Below, in pieces: positions 24,218 through 31,641 of a stretch of DNA of 64,000 nt. The DNA comes from Lacisediminihabitans sp040549525. GTDB taxonomy: Bacteria > Actinomycetota > Actinomycetes > Actinomycetales > Microbacteriaceae. The stretch is from the NCBI RefSeq assembly GCF_040549525.1, contig NZ_JBEPTM010000001.1, positions 310,001 through 374,000 on the forward strand. The letters are read 5' to 3'. The notes beneath the pieces are model-generated. The model was not told the origin of the DNA. It did no database searches and saw only the letters and a program-made list of their open reading frames with translations. The position numbers and the translations under genes are program-made. The stretch's first letter is position 1, and each line of letters opens with the position of its first letter.

Positions 24218-25092
24218 GCGGCGACCTCGGACTGCCGCCCGCGCGATCACGTCGCGAGCTGGCGGAGCGTCGATCCTCACAGCCCCGGAAGCGCGCGCGC
24301 CGGGTTCGTGCGCTGACACCGGCCGCGCTCCCGGCGGCGCCCCTCCGCCGCAACGCGGTGCGGCGGGTGCTTCGCAAGCTGATGACCGTCGGGGCGATGG
24401 CGGGAGCCGCCGCGTTGCTCGTCTCCACCTCCCTGCCGGCAAGCGCCTTCCTGCCCGTCTCCTCCGGATCCAGTGCGTCGGCGACCACAGCATCCCTCAG
24501 CGCGGCCGTGCCCGCCGAGGCCCCTGCGGTGCAGAACATGCGGGTGGATGCCGCGGCCGCGGCCGCCGCGCCCACCAGGGACGCCTACACCGTCGTCTCT
24601 CTCGTGCAACAGATCGCCACCAAGTACGCGGCTGCCGCGCGCAGCAGCGCCTACACCAACGATCCGAACGGCACGATCCAGTGGCCGTTCCCCGTGCCGG
24701 TGCCGATCACCTATGGATTCGGTCCGCGTTCCGTGCCCGGATGTGGATTCTGCTCCACCTTCCACGAGGGCGTCGACTTCACGCCGGGCTCGGGCGTCGC
24801 CATCCAGGCCATCGCCGATGGAGTGGTGAGCAAGGTCGAGTTCGACCACGGTGGCCTCGGCAACAACGTCACCATCGACCACAACATCAACGGCCAGAAG
24901 GTGCAGAGCATCTACGGGCACATGCTCACCGGTTCGGTGCGAGTCGTGGTCGGCCAGATGGTCAAGGTGACGGATGAGGTTGGCCAGGTCGGCAGCACCG
25001 GCGCCTCGACCGGTGCTCACCTTCACCTCGAGATCCACCTCAACAACACCCCGGTTGACCCCTTCGCCTGGCTCAAGGCCAACGCGAACTGA
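24214..25092 (+). CDS. M23 family peptidoglycan endopeptidase 2
   Basis: The frame is open from a GTG at 24109, but I place the start at the GTG at 24214 (MSGDLGLPPARSRRELAERR). It overlaps the stop of the leader ORF, and its product aligns with the Arg-rich start of the first copy. A basic N-terminus, one membrane segment (RKLMTVGAMAGAAALLVSTS), an Ala/Ser-rich linker and a LytM/M23 domain follow. Zinc ligands are in STFHEGVDFTPGSG and GAHLHLEIHLNN. It ends PFAWLKANAN, identical to copy 1, so the two are tandem duplicates that have diverged in their N-terminal halves. Confidence 0.85.
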   Translation: MSGDLGLPPARSRRELAERRSSQPRKRARRVRALTPAALPAAPLRRNAVRRVLRKLMTVGAMAGAAALLVSTSLPASAFLPVSSGSSASATTASLSAAVPAEAPAVQNMRVDAAAAAAAPTRDAYTVVSLVQQIATKYAAAARSSAYTNDPNGTIQWPFPVPVPITYGFGPRSVPGCGFCSTFHEGVDFTPGSGVAIQAIADGVVSKVEFDHGGLGNNVTIDHNINGQKVQSIYGHMLTGSVRVVVGQMVKVTDEVGQVGSTGASTGAHLHLEIHLNNTPVDPFAWLKANAN

Positions 25093-25138
25093 CCCGCCGT
25101 CGGTCGGGTGGGTCGCGCAGCGACCGTATCGAGGCCTA

Positions 25139-25186
25139 CAGACCTAGAGACCTGCAGACCTAGAGACCTGCAGACCTAGAGACCTA
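25139..25186. repeat. Three 16-bp tandem repeats
   Basis: CAGACCTAGAGACCTG occurs three times in a row (25139, 25155, 25171; the last ends in A instead of G). The array fills the gap between the second M23 gene and the convergent GH13 gene and reaches into the stop codon of the latter. Each unit is itself two diverged 8-bp halves (CAGACCTA, GAGACCTG). Confidence 0.9.
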
Positions 25187-26929
25187 GGCGCGAAGCCAGA
25201 CCGCGGTGTCACCCGGCAACGAGCGTCCAGCGAAGCCCTCGGAGGCCACGATGATCTCCCCGGCGGGCAGGTCGACCGGCTCGGCACCGGTGTTGGCGAT
25301 CACGGTGACAGACCCGTTACGGAACGCGACGACGGCATCCGGGTAGCCCGTGAGCCACTCGACATGACCGAGTCCGAGGTCCGCGACGGAGCGCTCGGCC
25401 AGAAGTGCGCGATAGAGCTCGAGAGTCGAGCCGGGGACGTCCCGCTGGGAGTCGCGGGCATAGGGAGCCCAGTCCGCCGGTTGCGGGAGCCAGCTCTTGC
25501 CGCTGGTACCGAAGCCGTAGGACGGCGCGTCGGCCTCCCAGGGGATCGGCACGCGACATCCATCCCGGCCGTAGCGTTCGCCGTCGGTGCGGAACCAGGT
25601 GGGATCCTGGCGCGCCTCGTCGGGAAGGTCGATGACCTCGGGCAGCCCGAGCTCCTCGCCCTGGTAGAGGTAGGCGCTGCCGGGCAGGGCGAGCATGAGG
25701 GTCGTCGCGGCGCGCGCGCGTCGAAGTCCGAGGGAGCGCAAGGGGTGGCCAGGGGATCGCGGTCCGATCCCGTGGCCCTGAGGGTTCTCGGCGGTCACCG
25801 CGAGGCGTGAGGCGTGACGCACGACGTCGTGGTTAGAGAGCACCCAGGTGCTCGGAGCGCCGACGCCGGTGAACGCGGCGAGCGAGGCGTTGATGATCGC
25901 CCGCATCGTCGGGCCGCTCCACGGGGTCTCGAGGTAGGAGAAGTTGAAGGCCTGCTGCATCTCGTCGGGTCGCACCCAGCGCGCGAGCTTGGTCAAGGGC
26001 TCCACCCAGGCTTCGGCGCAGAGAACCCGGTCGCCCTCGTATTCCTCGAGCACGGAGTGCCAGTCGCGGTAGATCTCGTGCACGCCGTCCTGGGCCCAAT
26101 AGGGCCGGGTGACGTCGTTGTCGAGATTCGCGTCGATCTGAGGCTCGAGCCCCAGGGTGCCGCTGCCGCCCATGCTGCCGCCATCGGCCGGAGCCGTGTA
26201 GTCGGGAAGGCCGTCGGCCTTGATCAGGCCGTGTGCGACATCCACCCGGAAACCGTCGACGCCGCGGTCGAGCCAGAACCGCAGGATGTCGCGGAACTGT
26301 TCGCGCACCCAGGGGTTCTGCCAGTTGAGATCGGGTTGCGAGGAGTCGAAGATGTGAAGGTACCACTGGCCGGGACGGCCGTCGGGGTTGGTGAGTCGGC
26401 TCCAGGCGGAGCCGCCGAACACGGATTCCCAATTGTTGGGCGGTAGTTCGCCGTTGAGGCCCGTGCCCTCGCGGAACATGTAGCGGTCGCGCTCTGGGCT
26501 CCCCTCTGGCGCGGCCAAGGCCTGCTGGAACCAGATGTGCTGGTCGGACGAGTGGTTGGGCACGAGGTCCACGATGAGTTTGAGGCCGAGTTCGTGAACC
26601 CGCTTCTCGAGTGCCGCGAAGTCGGCGAGGGTGCCGAAGATCGGGTCGACGTCGCAATAGTCGGCGACGTCGTATCCGGCGTCCTTCTGCGGCGAGGTGT
26701 AGAACGGCGAGAGCCAGACGGCATCCACCCCCAGCTCCACCATCGCGGGAAGCCGTTCGGTGATGCCGATGAGGTCGCCGAGGCCGTCGTCACCCATGCC
26801 GTCGGCGAAGGACCGAGGGTAGATCTGGTAGATGACGGCGGAGCGCCACCATTCGTTTCCGGAGGCGCTGGAGAGTGTGGTGGTCTCGGTTGCGGGCGCA
26901 GAAAAACCCTGCCGAATGTCGAGGCTCAT
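25184..26929 (-). CDS. GH13 alpha-glucosidase / oligo-1,6-glucosidase
   Basis: This 581-aa cytosolic (no signal peptide) glycoside hydrolase family 13 protein starts at ATG 26929. Conserved regions read WWRSAVIYQIYPRSFADG, LIVDLVPNHSSDQH (region I), GFRVDVAHGLIK with the nucleophile Asp (region II), CAEAWVEP with the acid/base Glu (region III) and LSNHDVVRHASR (region IV). SPFYTSPQKDAGYDVADY and the overall length place it in the alpha-glucosidase/oligo-1,6-glucosidase subfamilies, which split short alpha-glucosides to glucose. Its stop codon lies inside the 16-bp repeat array. It diverges from the exchanger gene. Confidence 0.92.
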   Translation of the reverse strand: MSLDIRQGFSAPATETTTLSSASGNEWWRSAVIYQIYPRSFADGMGDDGLGDLIGITERLPAMVELGVDAVWLSPFYTSPQKDAGYDVADYCDVDPIFGTLADFAALEKRVHELGLKLIVDLVPNHSSDQHIWFQQALAAPEGSPERDRYMFREGTGLNGELPPNNWESVFGGSAWSRLTNPDGRPGQWYLHIFDSSQPDLNWQNPWVREQFRDILRFWLDRGVDGFRVDVAHGLIKADGLPDYTAPADGGSMGGSGTLGLEPQIDANLDNDVTRPYWAQDGVHEIYRDWHSVLEEYEGDRVLCAEAWVEPLTKLARWVRPDEMQQAFNFSYLETPWSGPTMRAIINASLAAFTGVGAPSTWVLSNHDVVRHASRLAVTAENPQGHGIGPRSPGHPLRSLGLRRARAATTLMLALPGSAYLYQGEELGLPEVIDLPDEARQDPTWFRTDGERYGRDGCRVPIPWEADAPSYGFGTSGKSWLPQPADWAPYARDSQRDVPGSTLELYRALLAERSVADLGLGHVEWLTGYPDAVVAFRNGSVTVIANTGAEPVDLPAGEIIVASEGFAGRSLPGDTAVWLRA

Positions 26930-27017
26930 CCGAAAACCTTATTGCATCCCCCGTTGCCCGAAATCGCGGAGCCGCTGGCCGCCCGCCGGAGTGGCAGAGA
27001 GCGTACTGTCTGCAGAC

Positions 27018-28076
27018 GTGAACACTCTGCCCCTCTGGCTGCTTGTGCTGATTTTCGTCGCGGGAGCGGCCGTCATCTGGGTGGCGGGCATCCAACTCTC
27101 CAAAACGACGGATGTCCTGGATAAGCGGCTGCACCTCGGTAGTGCCCTCGGCGGACTCATCGTTCTCGCGGTTGCCACCAATCTCCCCGAGATCGCCATC
27201 ACCGTCAGCGCCGCACTATCGGGGAATATCGAGGTCGCAACGGGAAACATCCTGGGCGGCATCGCGATGCAAACAGTCGTGCTGGCCGTCCTCGATCTCT
27301 TCGGACGGCGCGGAAAGGGCGTGCGGCCGCTGACCTACCGGGCCGCCTCCCTGACATTGGTGCTCGAAGCGGTGGTCGTCGTCGCGGTTCTGTCTGTCGT
27401 CGTCGCAGGCAGCCAGCTTCCCGCCGGGCTCGTGTTTGCCCGGGTCACCCCGGATGTGCTCGTCATCGCCGCCCTCTGGATTGTCGGCCTGATGCTGGTA
27501 CAACGCTCCGGCTCACACCTGCCCTGGCACGAGGACGGGGCGGCACCGGACTCGTCTCCGCATCCCCGCGGACATCGACGCCACACTCCCGACAAGAAGA
27601 TGAGTGTGACGAAAGCCGCCATCGTGTTCGCCGTCTCCGCCCTTGCCACCCTCGTCGCGGGGGTGGTGCTCGAGCGGGCCGGGGATGCCGCGTCGTCGCA
27701 GATCGGTCTGTCGGGGGTGCTCTTCGGGGCGACCTTCCTGGCGTTGGCGACATCCCTGCCCGAGATCTCCACCGGGCTTCAAGCCGTGAAGCAGGGCGAT
27801 GACAATCTGGCGATGAGCGACATCTTCGGCGGGAACGCCTTCTTGCCTGTTCTCTTCCTCGTCGCGACGATCATCTCCGGCGCCTCGGTGCTGTCCCATG
27901 CCAACTCCAGCGATATCTACCTCACCGCCCTCGCGGTGCTGCTCACTCTGATCTATATCGTCGGTCTGATCTTTCGACCGTCCCGACGGATCCTCGGCAT
28001 GGGTGTCGACTCTCTCACCGTGGTCGTCGTCTACGCCGTGGGCATCCTCGGGCTGCTCTCGATCACGAGCGGATGA
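27018..28076 (+). CDS. Na+/Ca2+ exchanger family (CaCA) membrane transporter
   Basis: The 352-aa protein starts at GTG 27018 and has about ten hydrophobic segments in two inverted halves. Each half carries an alpha repeat: NLPEIAITVSAALSGNIEVATGNILGG near residue 58, and SLPEISTGLQAVKQGDDNLAMSDIFGGNAF near residue 250. The Glu/Asn positions of the ion-binding site are kept. The halves are joined by a His/Pro-rich cytosolic loop (LPWHEDG through KKM). It would exchange Na+ or H+ for Ca2+ or a related cation. It sits between two GH13 genes without an obvious functional link. Confidence 0.9.
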   Translation: MNTLPLWLLVLIFVAGAAVIWVAGIQLSKTTDVLDKRLHLGSALGGLIVLAVATNLPEIAITVSAALSGNIEVATGNILGGIAMQTVVLAVLDLFGRRGKGVRPLTYRAASLTLVLEAVVVVAVLSVVVAGSQLPAGLVFARVTPDVLVIAALWIVGLMLVQRSGSHLPWHEDGAAPDSSPHPRGHRRHTPDKKMSVTKAAIVFAVSALATLVAGVVLERAGDAASSQIGLSGVLFGATFLALATSLPEISTGLQAVKQGDDNLAMSDIFGGNAFLPVLFLVATIISGASVLSHANSSDIYLTALAVLLTLIYIVGLIFRPSRRILGMGVDSLTVVVVYAVGILGLLSITSG

Positions 28077-28173
28077 CCGAACTCCCGTCGTAATCGGGCC
28101 GTAACGGCGCTACGGTACCTTCGACATCAGTATCGGCGGGCAATTCAGCCCCGCAGGCCATCGAAGGGTCCCC

Positions 28174-30048
28174 ATGGGTATCGTCAACACGCCGCACCAC
28201 GACGGTTCTCCCCTCTATGTCTCCGATTCCGCACCCCAGCTCGGTGACCACGTGCGTGTGCGCATCCGCATCCCCGCGGGCTTCGGACCGGTCATCGCCG
28301 TGCACACCCGCTCCAATCCCGACCACGAGCCGCGGTTCGCCGTGGCCTCGCCCGTTGCGGATGTCGACGGGTGGGAGTGGTGGGAGGCCGAGATCGAGAT
28401 CGAGAACCCGGTGCACGGCTATCGCTGGCTGCTCTCCCTCGCGGACGGCGGTTCGGTCTGGGTGAACGCCACCGGCGTCCACACCATCGAGACCCTCGAT
28501 TCGGAGGACTTCCGGATGGTGACCTACCCGGCGGCACCGGACTGGGCCTCGTCGACGGTGATGTACCAGATCTTCCCCGACCGATTCGCCCGGTCTGCAG
28601 CGGCATCCGCTCGCCAACTGCCCGATTGGGCCGTGCCGGCCGCGTGGACGGATGATGTGGTGTACGTGGGTGCGGACACTCCCCGCCAGTTCTATGGCGG
28701 CGATCTCGCGGGCATCGCCGAGCATCTCGACCATCTGGTGGCGCTCGGGGTGAACCTCATCTACCTGACGCCCGTGTTTCCGGCGCAGTCCAACCACCGC
28801 TACGACGCGTTGTCCTTCGCCGAGGTGGATCCGCTGCTCGGCGGGGACGAGGCGCTCGTCGCACTCATCGACGCGGCGCACGGGCGCGGACTGCGGGTGA
28901 TCGGGGACCTCACCTCCAACCACAGCGGGGACGCCCACGAGTGGTTCCGGGCCTCCCACCTCTCGCCGGAGGCCCCGGAGAGCGAGTTCTATTACTGGCT
29001 CGATGAGCAGCAGGATCGCTACGTGTCGTGGCTCGGGGTGCCGAGCCTCCCCAAGTTCAACTGGAACTCGGCCGAGCTGCGCCGACGCTTCATCGACGGC
29101 CCAGAGTCTGTCGTCGCGAAGTGGCTCGGCGCGCCCTATAACCTCGACGGCTGGCGCATCGATGTCTCCAACATGACCGGACGCTATCTCGACCAGGACC
29201 TCAACCTGGAGGTGCGTCGCACGATCCGCCGCACTATGGTCGCCACGAAGACGGACACGATTCTGCTCGGGGAGTCGACGAACGATGCCGCGAGCGACTT
29301 TCCCGGGGACGCCTGGCACGGTGCGATGACGTACGCCAACTTCACCCGGCCGGTCTGGGGCTGGCTCTCCGAGCCCGGGAGCCTCGCGCCCGGCGGCATC
29401 GGCATGGCGCTCGGCACCGTCCCCGGCTACAGCGGGATCGAGGTGCATGCGGCGCACATCCGCTTCACCGCGGCGTTCCCGTGGCGCGTGCGGCTGCACA
29501 ATATGAATGCCCTCGACACCCATGACACCCCACGTTTCCTCACCCATGCCCGGCCGGGCACCGTTCCTGTCGCGTTCGGTCTCTCGGTGACGTTGCCGGG
29601 CATCCCCGTCGTCTTCGCCGGCGACGAGTTCGGACTCACCGGCACGGACGGCGAGCACTCCCGCACTCCGATGCCCTGGGGAACCGAGGCGGCGGCCGCC
29701 GACACCATCTCCCTCTATTCGCGCCTGATCCACCTTCGAACCTCTCATCCGGCATTGAATGGTGGCGGCATCCGCTGGTTGCATGCCGGCAGCGAGGTGC
29801 TGGTCTTTGTGCGGGAGTCAGCCGAGGAGAGCGTGCTCGTCGTAGCGGCCCGGGATGACTTCGACGTGACTCTTCCGCCGCACGCGGTGGCCGGCCTCCC
29901 GGTGACACTCTTCGGCCGGATGGGTGCGGTGCAGACGCCGGAGGGCCTCAGGCTGAGCGGATCCGGACCGGCCTTCGGCGCGTTCGAGTTGCCGGGCATC
30001 ACGCTTCCCGACTTCTTCGAGCCCGGTGTGATCCTCGCCCTCGAGTAG
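28174..30048 (+). CDS. GH13 alpha-amylase / maltodextrin-hydrolysing enzyme
   Basis: The 624-aa protein begins with a beta-sandwich N-terminal module of about 120 residues. The GH13 barrel follows: VMYQIFPDRFARS, LIYLTPVFPAQSNHRYD, VIGDLTSNHSG (region I), LDGWRIDVSNMTGR (nucleophile Asp, region II), ILLGEST (acid/base Glu, region III) and LDTHDTPRFLTHARPGT (region IV). The N-terminal domain plus barrel resembles neopullulanase/cyclomaltodextrinase and glycosidases of cytosolic maltodextrin breakdown. There is no signal peptide. It is the last protein gene before a pair of tRNAs; a GC hairpin (30053-30070) follows its stop. Confidence 0.88.
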   Translation: MGIVNTPHHDGSPLYVSDSAPQLGDHVRVRIRIPAGFGPVIAVHTRSNPDHEPRFAVASPVADVDGWEWWEAEIEIENPVHGYRWLLSLADGGSVWVNATGVHTIETLDSEDFRMVTYPAAPDWASSTVMYQIFPDRFARSAAASARQLPDWAVPAAWTDDVVYVGADTPRQFYGGDLAGIAEHLDHLVALGVNLIYLTPVFPAQSNHRYDALSFAEVDPLLGGDEALVALIDAAHGRGLRVIGDLTSNHSGDAHEWFRASHLSPEAPESEFYYWLDEQQDRYVSWLGVPSLPKFNWNSAELRRRFIDGPESVVAKWLGAPYNLDGWRIDVSNMTGRYLDQDLNLEVRRTIRRTMVATKTDTILLGESTNDAASDFPGDAWHGAMTYANFTRPVWGWLSEPGSLAPGGIGMALGTVPGYSGIEVHAAHIRFTAAFPWRVRLHNMNALDTHDTPRFLTHARPGTVPVAFGLSVTLPGIPVVFAGDEFGLTGTDGEHSRTPMPWGTEAAAADTISLYSRLIHLRTSHPALNGGGIRWLHAGSEVLVFVRESAEESVLVVAARDDFDVTLPPHAVAGLPVTLFGRMGAVQTPEGLRLSGSGPAFGAFELPGITLPDFFEPGVILALE

Positions 30049-30125
30049 CGGCGCGGCGGGCCCCGCCGCGGATGCTATTCTCTAACGGTGCCAAAATGGC
30101 GCGTGGAGAGTCGCGCGCTGCTTTC

Positions 30126-30197
<72 letters not shown>

Positions 30198-30226
30198 CTC
30201 GTAACCCGTTTGTCTGGTTACGTCCC

Positions 30227-30300
30227 GGCGGGGTAGCTCAGGTGGTTAGAGCACACGGCTCATAATCGTGGTGTCGCGGGTTCAAGTCCCGCTCCCGCTA
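30227..30300 (+). tRNA. Elongator tRNA-Met (CAT anticodon)
   Basis: The 74-base tRNA has anticodon CAT in CACGGCTCATAATCGTG and T-arm GCGGGTTCAAGTCCCGC. The acceptor GGCGGGG pairs with TCCCGCT through two G-T wobbles, and the discriminator is A. The G-T pair at position 1-72 differs from the unpaired 1-72 of initiator tRNA, so this is the elongator form. CCA is not encoded. Confidence 0.92.
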
Positions 30301-30391
30301 CAGAAGCGCTGGTTGCGCAAGGTCTCGGCCGTTCTCGAGCCCGGCTCGGATGGGTCGATCGGCGGACAGCCGACCGAGAGCCGATCCGAGC

Positions 30392-30422
30392 GCGGCCGTC
30401 GACTCGATCGAACGACGGCCGC
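30392..30422. terminator. GC-rich hairpin between tRNA-Met and DUF305 gene
   Basis: A perfect 10-bp inverted repeat, GCGGCCGTCG and CGACGGCCGC with an 11-base loop, lies between two convergent units, the tRNA pair (+) and the DUF305 gene (-). There is no T tract on either side, as is common in high-GC actinobacteria, so it may be a bidirectional terminator or simply an mRNA 3' stabiliser. Confidence 0.5.
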
Positions 30423-30433
30423 CCCGGGTGCCC

Positions 30434-31033
30434 CTACAGGGTGGCGAGAATGTCCTTCATCTTCTGGATCTCGCCGGCCTGGGTAGAAACGATCTTCTTC
30501 GCCAGGGCGATCGCCGCCGCGTTCTTGCCGTCGCTCACCTCGGTCTCGGCCATTGTGATCGCACCCTCATGATGGGCCGTCATGCCTGTGAGGAAGAGGC
30601 GTCCGGCCTCGGTACCGGAGGCATCCTTCAAGCCGGTCATCTCCGAGTCCGACATCATTCCGGTGTCGCCGTGATCCATGCCCGACATGCCCGTGCCCGA
30701 TGCGCCCCAGGTAGTGAGCCACGCGTTCATCGTGGCAATCTCCGGGCCCTGCGCGGCCGTGATGTCGGTGGCCAACGCGCTGATCCGGCGGTCGATCCCG
30801 GATTTGGTCAGAATCATGTCCGACATCTCGACGGCCTGTTCATGGTGGGGCACCATCATTTGAGCGAACACGACGTCCTGGTCGTTGAAGGCCCCCTGGG
30901 AGGAGCGCGGAGCGGATGACGCGGAATCCCCGTCATTCATGCTGCCCATCGGCTGCGAGCTGGAGCAGGCGGCAAGAGTGAGCGTGGCGGCGAGAATGAC
31001 GGTGATGACGACGGTGGTACGAATTTTTGGCAT
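30434..31033 (-). CDS. DUF305 family lipoprotein
   Basis: The 199-aa protein starts at ATG 31033 with a lipoprotein signal (TVVITVILAATLTLAAC, lipobox LAAC). The mature part has two DUF305 halves with paired histidines: DVVFAQMMVPHHEQAVEMSDMIL and FLTGMTAHHEGAITMAETE. Between them is a Met/His/Asp-rich segment (GMSGMDHGDTGMMSDSEM). DUF305 folds as a ferritin-like four-helix bundle. The Met/His content and the position beside DUF6153 and a copper ATPase suggest periplasmic copper or other metal binding (inference). The open frame upstream of 31033 overlaps the neighbouring gene and is rejected as coding. Confidence 0.88.
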   Translation of the reverse strand: MPKIRTTVVITVILAATLTLAACSSSQPMGSMNDGDSASSAPRSSQGAFNDQDVVFAQMMVPHHEQAVEMSDMILTKSGIDRRISALATDITAAQGPEIATMNAWLTTWGASGTGMSGMDHGDTGMMSDSEMTGLKDASGTEAGRLFLTGMTAHHEGAITMAETEVSDGKNAAAIALAKKIVSTQAGEIQKMKDILATL

Positions 31034-31098
31034 GCGTGTTTGTCCAATCAGAGAGGGTGAGTTCGGTGCAGGGGGAGCCCGCATACGGGCGCACGAAA

Positions 31099-31551
31099 TC
31101 AGGTTCTGCTGATGGAGAGGGCGTCGAGGTTCGGTGCTGGCGGGACGGCCGACGCGGCGGCCGCGAGTGCCGGGCGAAGGAAGTTGCGCGACCGACGCGG
31201 CGGGCCCGACCACTCGGTTCGTCGTGCGCCGGCAGCCATCACGGCAGTGGCCAGAAGGGCGATCACGCACGCCAGGGTGGTCATCACCTGGCCAGGATCA
31301 CAGACGCCGGAACATCCGTGCGATCCCGCTGATGAGCCGCCGGTGGATTCCATGGCGTCGGCATGGTGCAAGTCTGCTGGCATCGCGTTTGCTGCGCCGG
31401 TTCCGCCAGCATGATCGCCCATCGATGACGAGATCGTGTGCATCGCGAGAAGGCCGGCCACGACCGCGACGACGACCGTGAGAAGCAGCAGGGTCTTCCG
31501 GAGCGCGGAGGGATTGAGGATCCAGTCAGACGCTCGGATCACACTCACCAT
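31099..31551 (-). CDS. DUF6153 family small membrane protein
   Basis: The 150-aa protein starts at ATG 31551 behind GGGGTGG. It has a membrane segment near residues 20-38 (TLLLLTVVVAVVAGLLAMHTI) and a second near 91-110. Between them is a His/Met/Cys-rich external loop (GDHAG, LHHADAM, GSHGCSGVCDPGQV). This fits DUF6153, an actinobacterial family often found near copper resistance genes. It lies between the DUF305 lipoprotein and the copB ATPase on the same strand, 90 bp downstream of copB, so it is likely part of the same metal operon. Metal binding through the loop is an inference. Confidence 0.75.
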   Translation of the reverse strand: MVSVIRASDWILNPSALRKTLLLLTVVVAVVAGLLAMHTISSSMGDHAGGTGAANAMPADLHHADAMESTGGSSAGSHGCSGVCDPGQVMTTLACVIALLATAVMAAGARRTEWSGPPRRSRNFLRPALAAAASAVPPAPNLDALSISRT

Positions 31552-31641
31552 GCCACCCCTTCGAATGATGCCAACGCTAGCCGAGCCGGGGAGCTGCGGC
31601 CTGAGTCGATGCTGCGCACTGGCCGGGAACACGCTCGGCGC

